A stretch of 64,000 bases of DNA from Coprococcus sp. (GTDB lineage Bacteria; Bacillota; Clostridia; Lachnospirales; Lachnospiraceae): positions 1 through 64,000 of the forward strand of contig JAGBHU010000016.1 of the NCBI GenBank assembly GCA_017935345.1, given 5' to 3'. Shown here piece after piece: positions 7,777-15,928 of the stretch. The stretch's first letter is position 1, and every line of letters starts with the position of its first letter. A program made the position numbers and the translations under genes. The notes under the pieces are model-generated. The model saw only the letters and a list, made by a program, of their open reading frames with translations, did not search any database and was not told the DNA's origin.

Positions 7777-8283
7777 ATGAAAAAAATGATTTGTATGACA
7801 CTGATTTTTGCACTGTTATTTACAATAACAGCCTGTGGAAACAGTGGGGAGGAACAGAAAAATGAAGTAAAAACAGAGATACAGCCGACAGAAGCTGCCC
7901 AGGAAAGTACAGAGCAGGAGGGAACAGAGATGAAAATGAAAATTCAGGTTGGAGATACCACTTTTATGGCAACGCTGGCGGAGAATTCTTCCGTGGATGC
8001 ACTCAAGGAACTGATGGCAGACGGCCCTCTCACATTGAACATGAGCGATTATGCCAATATGGAAAAAGGGGCGGATTTAGGTGTTACACTGCCACAGAAT
8101 AATGAACAGATGAATACGCAGGCTGGTGATATCATTCTGTATCAGGGCAGGACGTTTGTGATTTATTATGATACCAATTCATGGAGCCTGACGCCGATTG
8201 GAAAAATTGACAATGTGGATGCAGAAAGCCTGAGAACGGCGCTTGGAGCTGGTGATGTTACAGTAACCTTGTCACTTGAATAA
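7777..8283 (+). CDS. Lipoprotein with cyclophilin-like domain
   Basis: A 168-aa secreted lipoprotein. The start at 7777 follows AGGAGG (7765-7770). The signal peptide MKKMICMTLIFALLFTITAC ends in the lipobox ITAC, with Cys20 as the lipidated residue. An acidic linker precedes a cyclophilin-like beta-barrel (about 55-168, beginning MKIQVGDTTFMATL and including QAGDIILYQGRTFVIYY). This is the cyclophilin-like fold of small bacterial proteins, not a proven prolyl isomerase. The gene is 10 bp behind DUF3737 and is the last of the LysR-controlled locus. Confidence 0.87.
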   Translation: MKKMICMTLIFALLFTITACGNSGEEQKNEVKTEIQPTEAAQESTEQEGTEMKMKIQVGDTTFMATLAENSSVDALKELMADGPLTLNMSDYANMEKGADLGVTLPQNNEQMNTQAGDIILYQGRTFVIYYDTNSWSLTPIGKIDNVDAESLRTALGAGDVTVTLSLE

Positions 8284-8317
8284 GGGATTCAGGAGAAAAG
8301 AGAAATGGCGGTAAAGC

Positions 8318-8363
8318 AGGAAGGTGCGGAGATACCGGTCTATCTTCCACCTTCCTCGTTTTT
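8318..8363 (+). terminator. Terminator after the lipoprotein gene
   Basis: A 9-bp stem (8318-8326 with 8348-8356), 21-nt loop, then a T run at 8359-8363. Confidence 0.6.
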
Positions 8364-8398
8364 AGTTTCACTGGATTTATCCAATGATGATACCCTGC

Positions 8399-8845
8399 TT
8401 ATTTCATCATAGAAGTAAGTACGCTGTTTACAAGCTTGCCATCGGCTTTTCCTTTGACTTTTGGCATAAGCTCTTTCATGATTTTTCCTTTGTCGGCAGC
8501 GGTAGGGGTGTCAATGCCAAGCCCTGACAGTACGGAGGAGATAACCTCTTTTATTTCGGTTTCATTCATCATTTTTGGGGCAAATTCTTCAAATACGGCT
8601 ATTCTTGCTTTGCATTCGTTTATAATATCAGTGCGGCTTTCAGGAGTTGTTTCAATGGTTTCTTTGGCAAGCTTGATTTCTTTGAGCACGACCTCATTTT
8701 CTTCTTCCTCGGTAAGGTCGGCACGCTTGTCTATAAACTTATTCTTAAGTGCTGTAAGCAGAGCGGATAATGCATCCTTTCGCTCCTTGTCATGTGCCTT
8801 CATGGCTGCCATCATTTCACTTCTTACGTCATCAATTCTACTCAT
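8399..8845 (-). CDS. yqeY: GatB/YqeY domain-containing protein
   Basis: A 148-aa helical protein of the YqeY family, related to the tail domain of the GatB amidotransferase subunit. The open frame reaches 8911, but GGAGGTT just upstream of the ATG at 8843-8845 sets the start, giving MSRIDDVRSEMMAAMKAH and the family's normal length. The end VKGKADGKLVNSVLTSMMK is characteristic. It may bind tRNA, but the function is not firmly known. It is a single gene with its own promoter. Confidence 0.9.
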   Translation of the reverse strand: MSRIDDVRSEMMAAMKAHDKERKDALSALLTALKNKFIDKRADLTEEEENEVVLKEIKLAKETIETTPESRTDIINECKARIAVFEEFAPKMMNETEIKEVISSVLSGLGIDTPTAADKGKIMKELMPKVKGKADGKLVNSVLTSMMK

Positions 8846-8882
8846 TGTAAAACCTCCATTCATAATAAAATCTGTAAATAAC

Positions 8883-8911
8883 AGTATAATGGAATTGAGG
8901 AGATAAAACAA
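8883..8911 (-). promoter_or_regulatory. Sigma-A promoter of yqeY
   Basis: On the - strand TTGTTT (complement of 8906-8911), 17 nt, TATACT (complement of 8883-8888). Confidence 0.6.
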
Positions 8912-8936
8912 TATAGGAAATTCAAATGAATATTGT

Positions 8937-8965
8937 CCGACAAAAGCAGAAAAATGTGATATACT
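8937..8965 (+). promoter_or_regulatory. Candidate promoter upstream of a 34-codon ORF
   Basis: CCGACA (8937-8942), 17-nt spacer, TATACT (8960-8965). It could drive the short ORF at 9032 and read on into ychF. Confidence 0.4.
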
Positions 8966-9031
8966 GTATAGCGGATTTTAAAAATGTACTTAAAGGACAG
9001 ATGTCAATGAAATGTAAGAGGAGATTGTAAT

Positions 9032-9136
9032 ATGCTGATAACAACAGGAATCGGATTCGATAATTATGAGATTGTTGAGTTCCATCAATATGGACAATAT
9101 TTCATTTATTGTGTTATAATGCAGAATACCGTGTAA
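9032..9136 (+). pseudogene. 34-codon remnant resembling the YbjQ (DUF74) N-terminus
   Basis: An ORF with a good ribosome site (AGGAGA at 9018-9023) and 34 codons. It begins MLITTGIGFDNYEIVEF, which looks like the opening of the YbjQ/heavy-metal-binding-domain family (pattern MLITT, then a Gly/Ile-Val-Glu-Tyr turn). The rest of the roughly 105-residue domain is absent. After residue 18 the reading frame runs into the ychF promoter and stops. I read it as a truncated relic, but it could be a leader peptide. Confidence 0.4.
9091..9120 (+). promoter_or_regulatory. Sigma-A promoter of ychF
   Basis: TGGACA (9091-9096), 18-nt spacer, perfect TATAAT (9115-9120), inside the 34-codon ORF and 69 bp before ychF. 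Confidence 0.6.
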
Positions 9137-9188
9137 CAAAGTAAATGATTGAAAAACAAAGATTTGTGATAAGGAGATATAAAAAATT

Positions 9189-10286
9189 ATGAAGCTTGGA
9201 ATCGTGGGACTTCCCAATGTAGGAAAAAGTACATTATTTAATTCACTTACCAAGGCTGGTGCAGAATCAGCAAATTATCCATTCTGTACGATTGACCCGA
9301 ATGTGGGTATCGTTGCCGTACCGGATGAAAGACTTGACAGATTGACGGAAATGTATCATTCAGCAAAGACAACCCCGGCTGTTATAGAATTTGTTGATAT
9401 AGCAGGACTTGTAAAAGGTGCTTCAAAAGGAGAAGGCTTGGGAAATCAATTCCTTGCAAATATCAGAGAGGTAGATGCAATCATTCATGTTGTAAGATGC
9501 TTTGAAGATACAAACGTCATTCACGTGGACGGAAGTGTAGACCCTGTCAGGGATATTGAGACAATTAATCTTGAGCTTATTTTTTCGGATATAGAGGTGC
9601 TTGACAGAAGAATTGCAAAGACGCAGAGAGGTGCAAGAAACGATAAGATGCTGGCAAAGGAGCTTGACCTTCAGCAGAGATTGAAGGAGCATCTGGAGTC
9701 GGGCAGCCCTGCGAAAACATTTGAGACAGATGACGAGGACGAACTGATATGGCTGGATGAATATAATCTGCTTACCTATAAGCCTGTTATCTTCGCGGCG
9801 AATGTAAGTGAAGCGGATATTGCAGATGATGGTGCATCCAATGAAAATGTTGCAAGAGTAAGAGCGTATGCAAAGGATTTTCATGCAGAGGTATTTGTTG
9901 TATGTGCACAGATAGAGCAGGAGCTTGCAGAGCTTGAGGATGACGAGAAGAAGATGTTTCTTGAAGATTTGGGTGTTTCAGAGTCCGGCCTTGATAAGCT
10001 GATAAAGGCAAGCTATTCACTGCTTGGACTTATCAGTTATCTTACGGCAGGCGAGACGGAGTCACGGGCATGGACAATAACAAAGGGTACAAAGGCACCG
10101 GGTGCCGCAGGAAAGATACATTCTGACTTTGAAAGAGGTTTCATCAAGGCAGAGGTTGTAAGCTATCATGATTTGATGGAATGTGGAAGTATGCTGGCGG
10201 CAAAGGAAAAAGGACTTGTAAGACAGGAAGGCAAGGAGTATGTCGTTGAAGACGGAGATGTGATTCTCTTTAAGTTTAATGTATAG
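9189..10286 (+). CDS. ychF: Redox-regulated ATPase YchF (Obg-family)
   Basis: A 365-aa translation-associated P-loop ATPase. G1 is GLPNVGKST (residues 6-14) and G3 is DIAGLVKGASKGEGLGNQFL. The G4 position is NVSE instead of NKxD, which explains the ATP rather than GTP preference of this subfamily. A coiled-coil insert lies at about 120-180. The C-terminal TGS domain (about 280-365) contains ITKGTKAPGAAGKIHSDFERG. AAGGAG precedes the ATG. Family members bind ribosomes and respond to oxidative stress. lgt follows after 11 bp and is likely co-transcribed. Confidence 0.97.
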   Translation: MKLGIVGLPNVGKSTLFNSLTKAGAESANYPFCTIDPNVGIVAVPDERLDRLTEMYHSAKTTPAVIEFVDIAGLVKGASKGEGLGNQFLANIREVDAIIHVVRCFEDTNVIHVDGSVDPVRDIETINLELIFSDIEVLDRRIAKTQRGARNDKMLAKELDLQQRLKEHLESGSPAKTFETDDEDELIWLDEYNLLTYKPVIFAANVSEADIADDGASNENVARVRAYAKDFHAEVFVVCAQIEQELAELEDDEKKMFLEDLGVSESGLDKLIKASYSLLGLISYLTAGETESRAWTITKGTKAPGAAGKIHSDFERGFIKAEVVSYHDLMECGSMLAAKEKGLVRQEGKEYVVEDGDVILFKFNV

Positions 10287-10297
10287 GATTATGAAAT

Positions 10298-11251
10298 ATG
10301 GAAACGGTTGAAGCAATATCAGATTTTTTTAAATATATATTTTTCCCGAATCTGGGAATTACCTTAAAAAATATAGGAGACCATATAACGATATTTGGCA
10401 TTGAGATAAAGTTCTATGGTATGGTAATTACATTAGGCTTCATAATTGCTTACCTCCTGGTTACAAGAGAGGCAAAAAGAACAAATCAGAATCCTGAAAA
10501 TTATTTAGATTTTATGCTGGTACTTATCATACCTGCGATTTTAGGAGCCAGACTTTATTATATATTGTTCCGGCTTGATGAATATATCGTTGAAGGGAAT
10601 CTGAAAGAAACCTTATTGGGTATGCTCAATATCAGAAACGGCGGACTTGCCATATATGGCGGCGTGATAGCCGGTGTTATAACAGGTGTTATATTTGCAA
10701 AGGTAAGGAAGCTGAATCTGTGGCAAATGGCAGATACGGCAACATTCGGATTATTAATTGGACAGATATTGGGACGATTCGGCAATTTCTTTAACAGGGA
10801 AGCCTTTGGCGGATATACGGACTCGTTATTTGCAATGGGAATACCGCTTGATTATTATAGAAATGACGGAACGTTAAAAGGCTTAATGGCAGATGGTGTT
10901 ATATCAGATACAATGCTTGCAAATACGCAGCTCATAAAAGGCGTGGAGTGTATAACCGTTCATCCGACCTTTCTCTATGAGGCATTTTGGAATCTGATGT
11001 TGCTGATTTTCCTGTTCGCATATAGGAAACATCAGAAGTTTACAGGAGAGTTTGCACTGATTTATGTTGCGGGATATGGATTGGGAAGAAGTATTATAGA
11101 AGGCTTTAGAACAGACTCTCTTATGATAGGAAACACAGGTATCAGGGTATCACAGCTTTTAGGGGCTGCATGTTTTGTGATTGCAGGTGTGATATTAATC
11201 TGTCATTATATAAAATATTATAAGAGTAAAAACAAAGAAAAAGCCGCCTGA
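10298..11251 (+). CDS. lgt: Prolipoprotein diacylglyceryl transferase
   Basis: A 317-aa integral membrane enzyme that moves diacylglycerol from phosphatidylglycerol to the lipobox cysteine of prolipoproteins. About seven hydrophobic segments are visible. The signature GRFGNFFNREAFGG (about residues 163-176) includes the catalytic Arg and Glu neighbourhood, and the second signature HPTFLYEAFWN lies at about 227-237. It would process the lipoprotein at 7777 among others. It starts 11 bp after ychF and ends at a strong terminator. Confidence 0.97.
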   Translation: METVEAISDFFKYIFFPNLGITLKNIGDHITIFGIEIKFYGMVITLGFIIAYLLVTREAKRTNQNPENYLDFMLVLIIPAILGARLYYILFRLDEYIVEGNLKETLLGMLNIRNGGLAIYGGVIAGVITGVIFAKVRKLNLWQMADTATFGLLIGQILGRFGNFFNREAFGGYTDSLFAMGIPLDYYRNDGTLKGLMADGVISDTMLANTQLIKGVECITVHPTFLYEAFWNLMLLIFLFAYRKHQKFTGEFALIYVAGYGLGRSIIEGFRTDSLMIGNTGIRVSQLLGAACFVIAGVILICHYIKYYKSKNKEKAA

Positions 11252-11334
11252 TGAAAAAACATTTTAGAAAAAATGCAATACGGAAATATCATTCAGACGG
11301 AGAATAGAAACAAAAAATAAATAGGAATGAATGA

Positions 11335-11392
11335 AAAAAGGCATACAGTCATGGAGATGCATATTAATGTGTCCATGGCTGTATGCCTTTTT
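11335..11392 (+). terminator. Strong terminator after ychF-lgt
   Basis: A 20-bp stem (11335-11354 with 11373-11392) with one G-T pair and an 18-nt loop, ending in five T. It separates lgt from the division cluster. Confidence 0.9.
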
Positions 11393-11440
11393 CATATCAT
11401 AAAAGTGTAAAAATATTTCTATGATTTAAGAAATTAGTGG

Positions 11441-11539
11441 TTGCAATTTACAGACACATAGTATAAAATTGGCATATAAGTGGAGGAAAAGGGTAACTAA
11501 GTGGTAAGAAGTGGAGGAAAACCACTGGAGAGTAGGTGG
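11441..11539 (+). promoter_or_regulatory. mraZ promoter with roughly 10-bp-spaced GTGG boxes (MraZ operator)
   Basis: A possible promoter is TTGCAA (11441-11446) and TATAAA (11462-11467), but the 15-nt spacer is short. Downstream the G-rich element GTGGAG or a close variant recurs at 11480, 11491 (GGGTAA), 11501, 11511, 11526 (TGGAG) and 11536. Most intervals are 10-11 bp and the last two are longer. MraZ is known to bind direct repeats of this kind in front of its own gene and repress the dcw operon, so autoregulation is likely here. Confidence 0.6.
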
Positions 11540-11544
11540 ACAAG

Positions 11545-11991
11545 GTGTCAAAGTGTTTAACAGGTGAATATGAACATAGATTAGATACCAAGGGCAGACT
11601 GATTATGCCTGCCAAGCTCAGGGAAGAACTGGGCTGCACCTTCATGGTTACAAAGGGACTTGATAACTGCTTATATGTATATCCAAATGAAGAATGGCAG
11701 ATATTTGCAGAGAAGCTCAATCAGCTTCCGATGACAAATAAATCAGCCAGACAGTTCAAGCGTTTTTTTAACTCCGGAGCAACAAAGTGTGAGGTTGACG
11801 GACAAGGAAGAATACTGATACCGCAGACACTTAGGGATTTTGCCGAGATAGATAAGGAAGTTGTTATTATCGGAAACGGAGAGAAAGCCGAAATCTGGAA
11901 CAAGGCTAAATGGGATGAAATCAACAATGAAGAATCCCTGAACATGGATGAGATAGCGGACAAGCTGGACGAACTGGACTTCAGAATTTAG
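11545..11991 (+). CDS. mraZ: Division/cell wall cluster transcriptional repressor MraZ
   Basis: About 148 aa with two AbrB-like SpoVT half-repeats: DTKGRLIMPAKLREELG near residue 15 and DGQGRILIPQTLRDFA near residue 90. The set forms a DNA-binding ring. There is no ATG at the 5' end. GTG at 11545 or GTG at 11536 must be used, and I prefer 11545 because AGGTGG at 11535-11540 then has suitable spacing. The last operator-like GTGG overlaps the start region. It is the first gene of the dcw cluster and ends 15 bp before rsmH. Confidence 0.95.
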   Translation: MSKCLTGEYEHRLDTKGRLIMPAKLREELGCTFMVTKGLDNCLYVYPNEEWQIFAEKLNQLPMTNKSARQFKRFFNSGATKCEVDGQGRILIPQTLRDFAEIDKEVVIIGNGEKAEIWNKAKWDEINNEESLNMDEIADKLDELDFRI

Positions 11992-12006
11992 GAATGGTAG
12001 TTGCAG

Positions 12007-12948
12007 ATGGAATTTAAACATAAATCTGTTTTATTGGAAGAGACAATAGAAAATCTAAATATAAAACCAAACGGAATTTATGTTGACGGAACATTAGGAG
12101 GAGCCGGTCACTCACTGGAAATATGCAAAAGGCTTGATAAAGAGGGAAGGCTGATTGGCATAGACCAGGATGCGGATGCGATTCGTGCGGCATCGGACAA
12201 ACTGAAGGAGTATGGTGACAGGGTTACAATCGTGAGAGACAACTACCGGAATTTTAAAAGCGTACTAGACGAGCTAAATTTATGTTTGGTGGACGGCATA
12301 CTACTTGATTTAGGAGTGTCATCGTATCAACTCGACAATGCGGATAGAGGATTCACATATCGGGTTGATGCACCACTGGACATGAGAATGGACAATCGTC
12401 AGGAAAAAACTGCAAAAGATATTGTAAACGAATATTCAGAACAGGATTTGTTTCGTATCTTAAAAGATTATGGTGAAGAAAGATATGCGAAAAGCATAGC
12501 TTACCATATTGTAAAATACCGCAGTAATAGAGTGATTGAAACAACGGAGGAGCTGAATGATATTATAAGAAGCTCCATACCGGCAAAGGCAAGAAATGGA
12601 CAAGGGCATCCTTCCAAGCAGACATTTCAGGCAATCCGAATCGAACTCAATGATGAACTTGGAGTTTTGACGGATTCTATAGACGGGATGATAGACAGTC
12701 TTGCGCCGGGAGGGAGGCTGTGTATTATAACCTTCCATTCTCTTGAGGACAGAATCGTAAAAAATGCTTTCAGGAGAAACGAAAATCCATGTATATGTCC
12801 ACCGAATTTTCCGGTGTGTACATGTGGACGAGCATCCAAGGGAAAAGTAATAACAAGGAAGCCCATTACGCCGAAACCGGTTGAACTTGCAGAAAATTCC
12901 CGTTCAAAGAGTTCCAAATTAAGGGTGTTTGAAAAGATAGACGGATAG
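12007..12948 (+). CDS. rsmH: 16S rRNA (cytosine-1402-N4)-methyltransferase
   Basis: A 313-aa SAM-dependent methyltransferase (MraW). It opens [17 protein letters not shown]. The SAM site is [12 protein letters not shown], followed by [10 protein letters not shown], and [12 protein letters not shown] is the family signature. The C-terminal Cys-rich patch [13 protein letters not shown] is typical. The open frame begins six bases earlier at a TTG, but the ATG at 12007 matches homologues. It is the second gene of the dcw cluster. Confidence 0.97.
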   Translation: MEFKHKSVLLEETIENLNIKPNGIYVDGTLGGAGHSLEICKRLDKEGRLIGIDQDADAIRAASDKLKEYGDRVTIVRDNYRNFKSVLDELNLCLVDGILLDLGVSSYQLDNADRGFTYRVDAPLDMRMDNRQEKTAKDIVNEYSEQDLFRILKDYGEERYAKSIAYHIVKYRSNRVIETTEELNDIIRSSIPAKARNGQGHPSKQTFQAIRIELNDELGVLTDSIDGMIDSLAPGGRLCIITFHSLEDRIVKNAFRRNENPCICPPNFPVCTCGRASKGKVITRKPITPKPVELAENSRSKSSKLRVFEKIDG

Positions 12949-12965
12949 AGAGGTGCTGTTTGATT

Positions 12966-13484
12966 ATGACAGACAATAGAAAATATTATATAGATGGCAG
13001 TACTGTCAGAAAGCTGGAACCATATGGAGCAGAACCGGCAAGAAGGCAGTACAGACCGGATAGAATACCGGATATGGAGCCGGAGGTTACACCACAGCAG
13101 CCGGCAAGAAAGAGAAAGCCTGAGGTAAGGAAACAACAGAGAAATAAAGACAGACGTTGGATAGATGAATTCAAACATGGTGTGTATATGACCTGTGCAG
13201 CAGCGGTTGTCGTGGGATTGTGCTTTTACATTTTGAAACTCAGTGCAGATGTTCGGGAGGAAAAAAATAATATAGCAAATCTGAAGTCACAGCTCACTGC
13301 GCAGCTTGATGAAAATGCGGAATACAGCTCAGGACTTGAGTCAATGACAAATCTGGAGGAGATATACAATATTGCGACAAATGAACTTGGTATGGTATAC
13401 TCAGAGCCGGGACAAACAGTATATTACTCTCAGAGTAATGATGATTATGTAGTGCAGTACAAGAATGTTCCTGAGGCCAAATAG
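12966..13484 (+). CDS. FtsL/DivIC-like septum protein
   Basis: About 172 aa with the bitopic layout of FtsL/DivIC. There is a basic, Pro/Arg-rich cytoplasmic region (residues 1-70) and one membrane helix (about 74-93, around CAAAVVVGLCFYIL). An extracytoplasmic leucine-zipper-like coiled coil follows (EEKNNIANLKSQLTAQLDE, then a second region ending YNIATNELGM). The order rsmH, then a small coiled-coil protein, then a class B PBP is that of ftsL in Firmicutes. Sequence identity is low in this family, so the call rests on layout and position. An upstream TTG start at 12960 is possible. Confidence 0.75.
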   Translation: MTDNRKYYIDGSTVRKLEPYGAEPARRQYRPDRIPDMEPEVTPQQPARKRKPEVRKQQRNKDRRWIDEFKHGVYMTCAAAVVVGLCFYILKLSADVREEKNNIANLKSQLTAQLDENAEYSSGLESMTNLEEIYNIATNELGMVYSEPGQTVYYSQSNDDYVVQYKNVPEAK

Positions 13485-13553
13485 GTCTCAGGAAATTTTT
13501 GCGTCATAAAGGTTTATCAGATAACCAAAGTAGATTAGGATAAGGTGATTAAA

Positions 13554-15806
13554 ATGGCAAAAAGAGCAAAAAAGTTTCTTAAAAAAATGAAAACAAAACT
13601 ACTTTATGTATATATGCTTGCGGTTTGCATTTTTGTAATTCTGGCAGGACGTGTTATATATCTCAGCATTGCGAAAGGAGAAGAATATTCGGAAGAGGTT
13701 TTGTCTCAGAAGAAATATGACAGTCTTGATATACCATATGAAAGAGGCGAGATTGTAGACAGAAACGGAAATGTTTTGGCTACAAGTGAGAAAGTGTATA
13801 ATCTTATTCTTGAACCGAAGAATATTCTCAGCACCGACAAGGGAAAAGAGGCAACCCAGAAGGCTGTAGAAACCTATTTTGGTGTTACAAAAGAAGATTT
13901 TGAAAAATATATGGAGGACACAGACTCTTTTTATAAGATTGCAACGAAAGGACTTTCATATACAAGTGTAAAAGAATTCAAAGAGTATTGCAGTTCGAAG
14001 GAAGGCAGGAATGTTATTGGCGTAAGATTTGAAGAGGAATATAAGAGAAGATATCCGAATGGAAATCTGGCCTGTCACATACTGGGATATACCTCAAGCG
14101 GTAATGTAGGACAGGGAGGCATAGAAGGCTATTACAACAGCTACTTAAATGGAACAAACGGAAAAACCTACGGTTATCTTACAAATGATAATACGGTTGA
14201 GTCAGTTACGGTTCCTGCCGTAAATGGTTATACGGTAGTTTCAACAATAGATGTTAATATTCAGAAAATACTTGAAGACAATATAGCTGAATATATGGAG
14301 ACTACAGGTGCTAAGAATATCGGCATTATTGCCATGGACCCGTCTAACGGAGAGGTGCTTGGTATGAGCTGTTCCCACAGTTATAATCCCAATACACCTA
14401 TGGACACGACAGCTCTTCGTAATATGACAGTGAAAGTAACCAAAGAGATTAAACCTGATGAAGACCAGGAGGGGACTACGGAGACTTCATCAGAAGGCGG
14501 AGAAGGAAATTCGGAGGAAGGTTCATCAGAAGAAAAAACGGAAGACAATACGACGGAAGAAGTAACAACCGAGGAAGTTTCCACAGAAATCGTAGAATAT
14601 GATTTTTCTCAGATGAGCGACGGAGAATTTAACGCTACCATTGAGGAATTTACAAGTAATCAGTTATATGAGGCACTGAACTCTGTTTGGCGAAATTACT
14701 GTATCAGTGATTCCTATGAGCCGGGTTCAACCTTTAAAACAATAACGGTTGCAGGTGCACTTGAGGACGGAGTCGTTTCAGATGGAGATACCTTCTTTTG
14801 TGATGGCTATGAGATAGTGGTAGAAGGCGGAGAACCGATTTATTGTCATAATACTGCCGGCGAAGGCACACTTACGCTGAAGCAGTCTGTAGAAATGTCC
14901 TGCAATGATGCCATGATGGCTATTTCGAAGGCGGAAGGTGCAAAGATATTTGATAAATATCAGAAAATTTTTAATATAGGCGAAACAACGGGCATTGATT
15001 TATCCGGTGAAGCATCCGGTATCAAGTATGACGAAGATACATTAAATCCTACGGAGCTTGCAACATCCTCTTTTGGACAGGGTGTAAATGTTACAATGAT
15101 TCAGATGGCGGCTGCGTTTTGCTCGATTGTCAACGGAGGAAATTATTATGTTCCGCATGTGGTAAAACAGGTGCTTGATAATGATGGAAGTATTATAGAA
15201 GATATGGAGCCTGTATTGGCGAGAAAAACCATATCGAAGGAAAATTCGGATTTGATGCGCTCCTATCTGCTGGGTGTCGTTGAAAACGGTACAGGAGGAA
15301 GAGCTGCTGTAGAGGGATATACGATAGGTGGTAAGACGGGAACTGCCGAGAAGCTTCCTAGAGGAAATGGAAAATATCTTTTGTCATTTGTCGGATGTTC
15401 ACCTGTTGAGAATCCGCAGATAGTAGTATATGTAGTGGTTGATGAACCGAATGTGGATGACCAGTCGGCATCCGGTGCGGGTGCATTATTGTTCCATGCT
15501 GTCATGGAGGATTTGCTTCCGTATATGAACATATATCAGAGCAATGACAACAATGTAGTAAATACTGGACAGGATGAACCATTAGGTTCTGCATTTGAAG
15601 GCGGCGAGGGTGATACGAGTGAGCCTGATACAAGTGAGGGAGATACAGGCGAAGCGGATACAAGTGAGCCTGACACAAGTGAGGGAGATACAGGCGAAGC
15701 GGATACAAGTGAGCCTGATACAAGCGAAGAAAACACAGGTGAACAGGACACGAGCGAGCCTGATACAGGAGAGGCTGATACGACATCACCTGATACTCTG
15801 GAATAA
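13554..15806 (+). CDS. Class B penicillin-binding protein (FtsI/SpoVD type) with repetitive tail
   Basis: A 750-aa septal peptidoglycan transpeptidase. The start at 13554 follows AAGGTG. One membrane anchor lies at about residues 15-38. The PBP dimerisation domain includes PYERGEIVDRNGNVLATS. The transpeptidase motifs are complete: STFK (Ser392, Lys395), SCN (449-451) and KTGT (594-597). A Glu/Thr/Ser-rich acidic insertion of some 55 residues (about 295-350) stands just before the active-site Ser. The last 65 residues are a 15-residue tandem repeat. There are no PASTA domains. It follows the FtsL-like gene, so it is the likely divisional PBP. Confidence 0.92.
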   Translation: MAKRAKKFLKKMKTKLLYVYMLAVCIFVILAGRVIYLSIAKGEEYSEEVLSQKKYDSLDIPYERGEIVDRNGNVLATSEKVYNLILEPKNILSTDKGKEATQKAVETYFGVTKEDFEKYMEDTDSFYKIATKGLSYTSVKEFKEYCSSKEGRNVIGVRFEEEYKRRYPNGNLACHILGYTSSGNVGQGGIEGYYNSYLNGTNGKTYGYLTNDNTVESVTVPAVNGYTVVSTIDVNIQKILEDNIAEYMETTGAKNIGIIAMDPSNGEVLGMSCSHSYNPNTPMDTTALRNMTVKVTKEIKPDEDQEGTTETSSEGGEGNSEEGSSEEKTEDNTTEEVTTEEVSTEIVEYDFSQMSDGEFNATIEEFTSNQLYEALNSVWRNYCISDSYEPGSTFKTITVAGALEDGVVSDGDTFFCDGYEIVVEGGEPIYCHNTAGEGTLTLKQSVEMSCNDAMMAISKAEGAKIFDKYQKIFNIGETTGIDLSGEASGIKYDEDTLNPTELATSSFGQGVNVTMIQMAAAFCSIVNGGNYYVPHVVKQVLDNDGSIIEDMEPVLARKTISKENSDLMRSYLLGVVENGTGGRAAVEGYTIGGKTGTAEKLPRGNGKYLLSFVGCSPVENPQIVVYVVVDEPNVDDQSASGAGALLFHAVMEDLLPYMNIYQSNDNNVVNTGQDEPLGSAFEGGEGDTSEPDTSEGDTGEADTSEPDTSEGDTGEADTSEPDTSEENTGEQDTSEPDTGEADTTSPDTLE
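15612..15791 (+). repeat. 45-bp tandem repeat encoding an Asp/Thr/Ser/Glu tail
   Basis: Four units, two nearly identical (15612-15656 and 15657-15701), one degenerate (15702-15746) and a partial one. The repeated peptide is DTSEPDTSEGDTGEA. It lies at the 3' end of the first class B PBP gene. The unit is a multiple of three, so copy-number change would keep the frame. Confidence 0.85.
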
Positions 15807-15928
15807 CATAAAATGCAGCAAGCTTTCTGAACAAAAACAGACAGTAAAAATTTATTGAATAAATAGATTTAGAATATATCAGAGATAATAATAATAAGAT
15901 ATATAGATATTATGAAAAGGCTGATATA

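Noticed and set aside
8846-8911. Longer start for yqeY at 8911
   Set aside because: The extra 22 residues lie across the yqeY promoter and are hydrophobic. GGAGGTT directly precedes the ATG at 8845, which also gives the family's normal length.
15612-15791. Tandem repeats as a CRISPR array
   Set aside because: Units are contiguous, in frame and translated. There are no unique spacers and no cas genes.
14381-15834. Several - strand frames opposite the first class B PBP
   Set aside because: They mirror the acidic insertion and the Asp/Thr/Ser tail. Repeats keep all frames open there.
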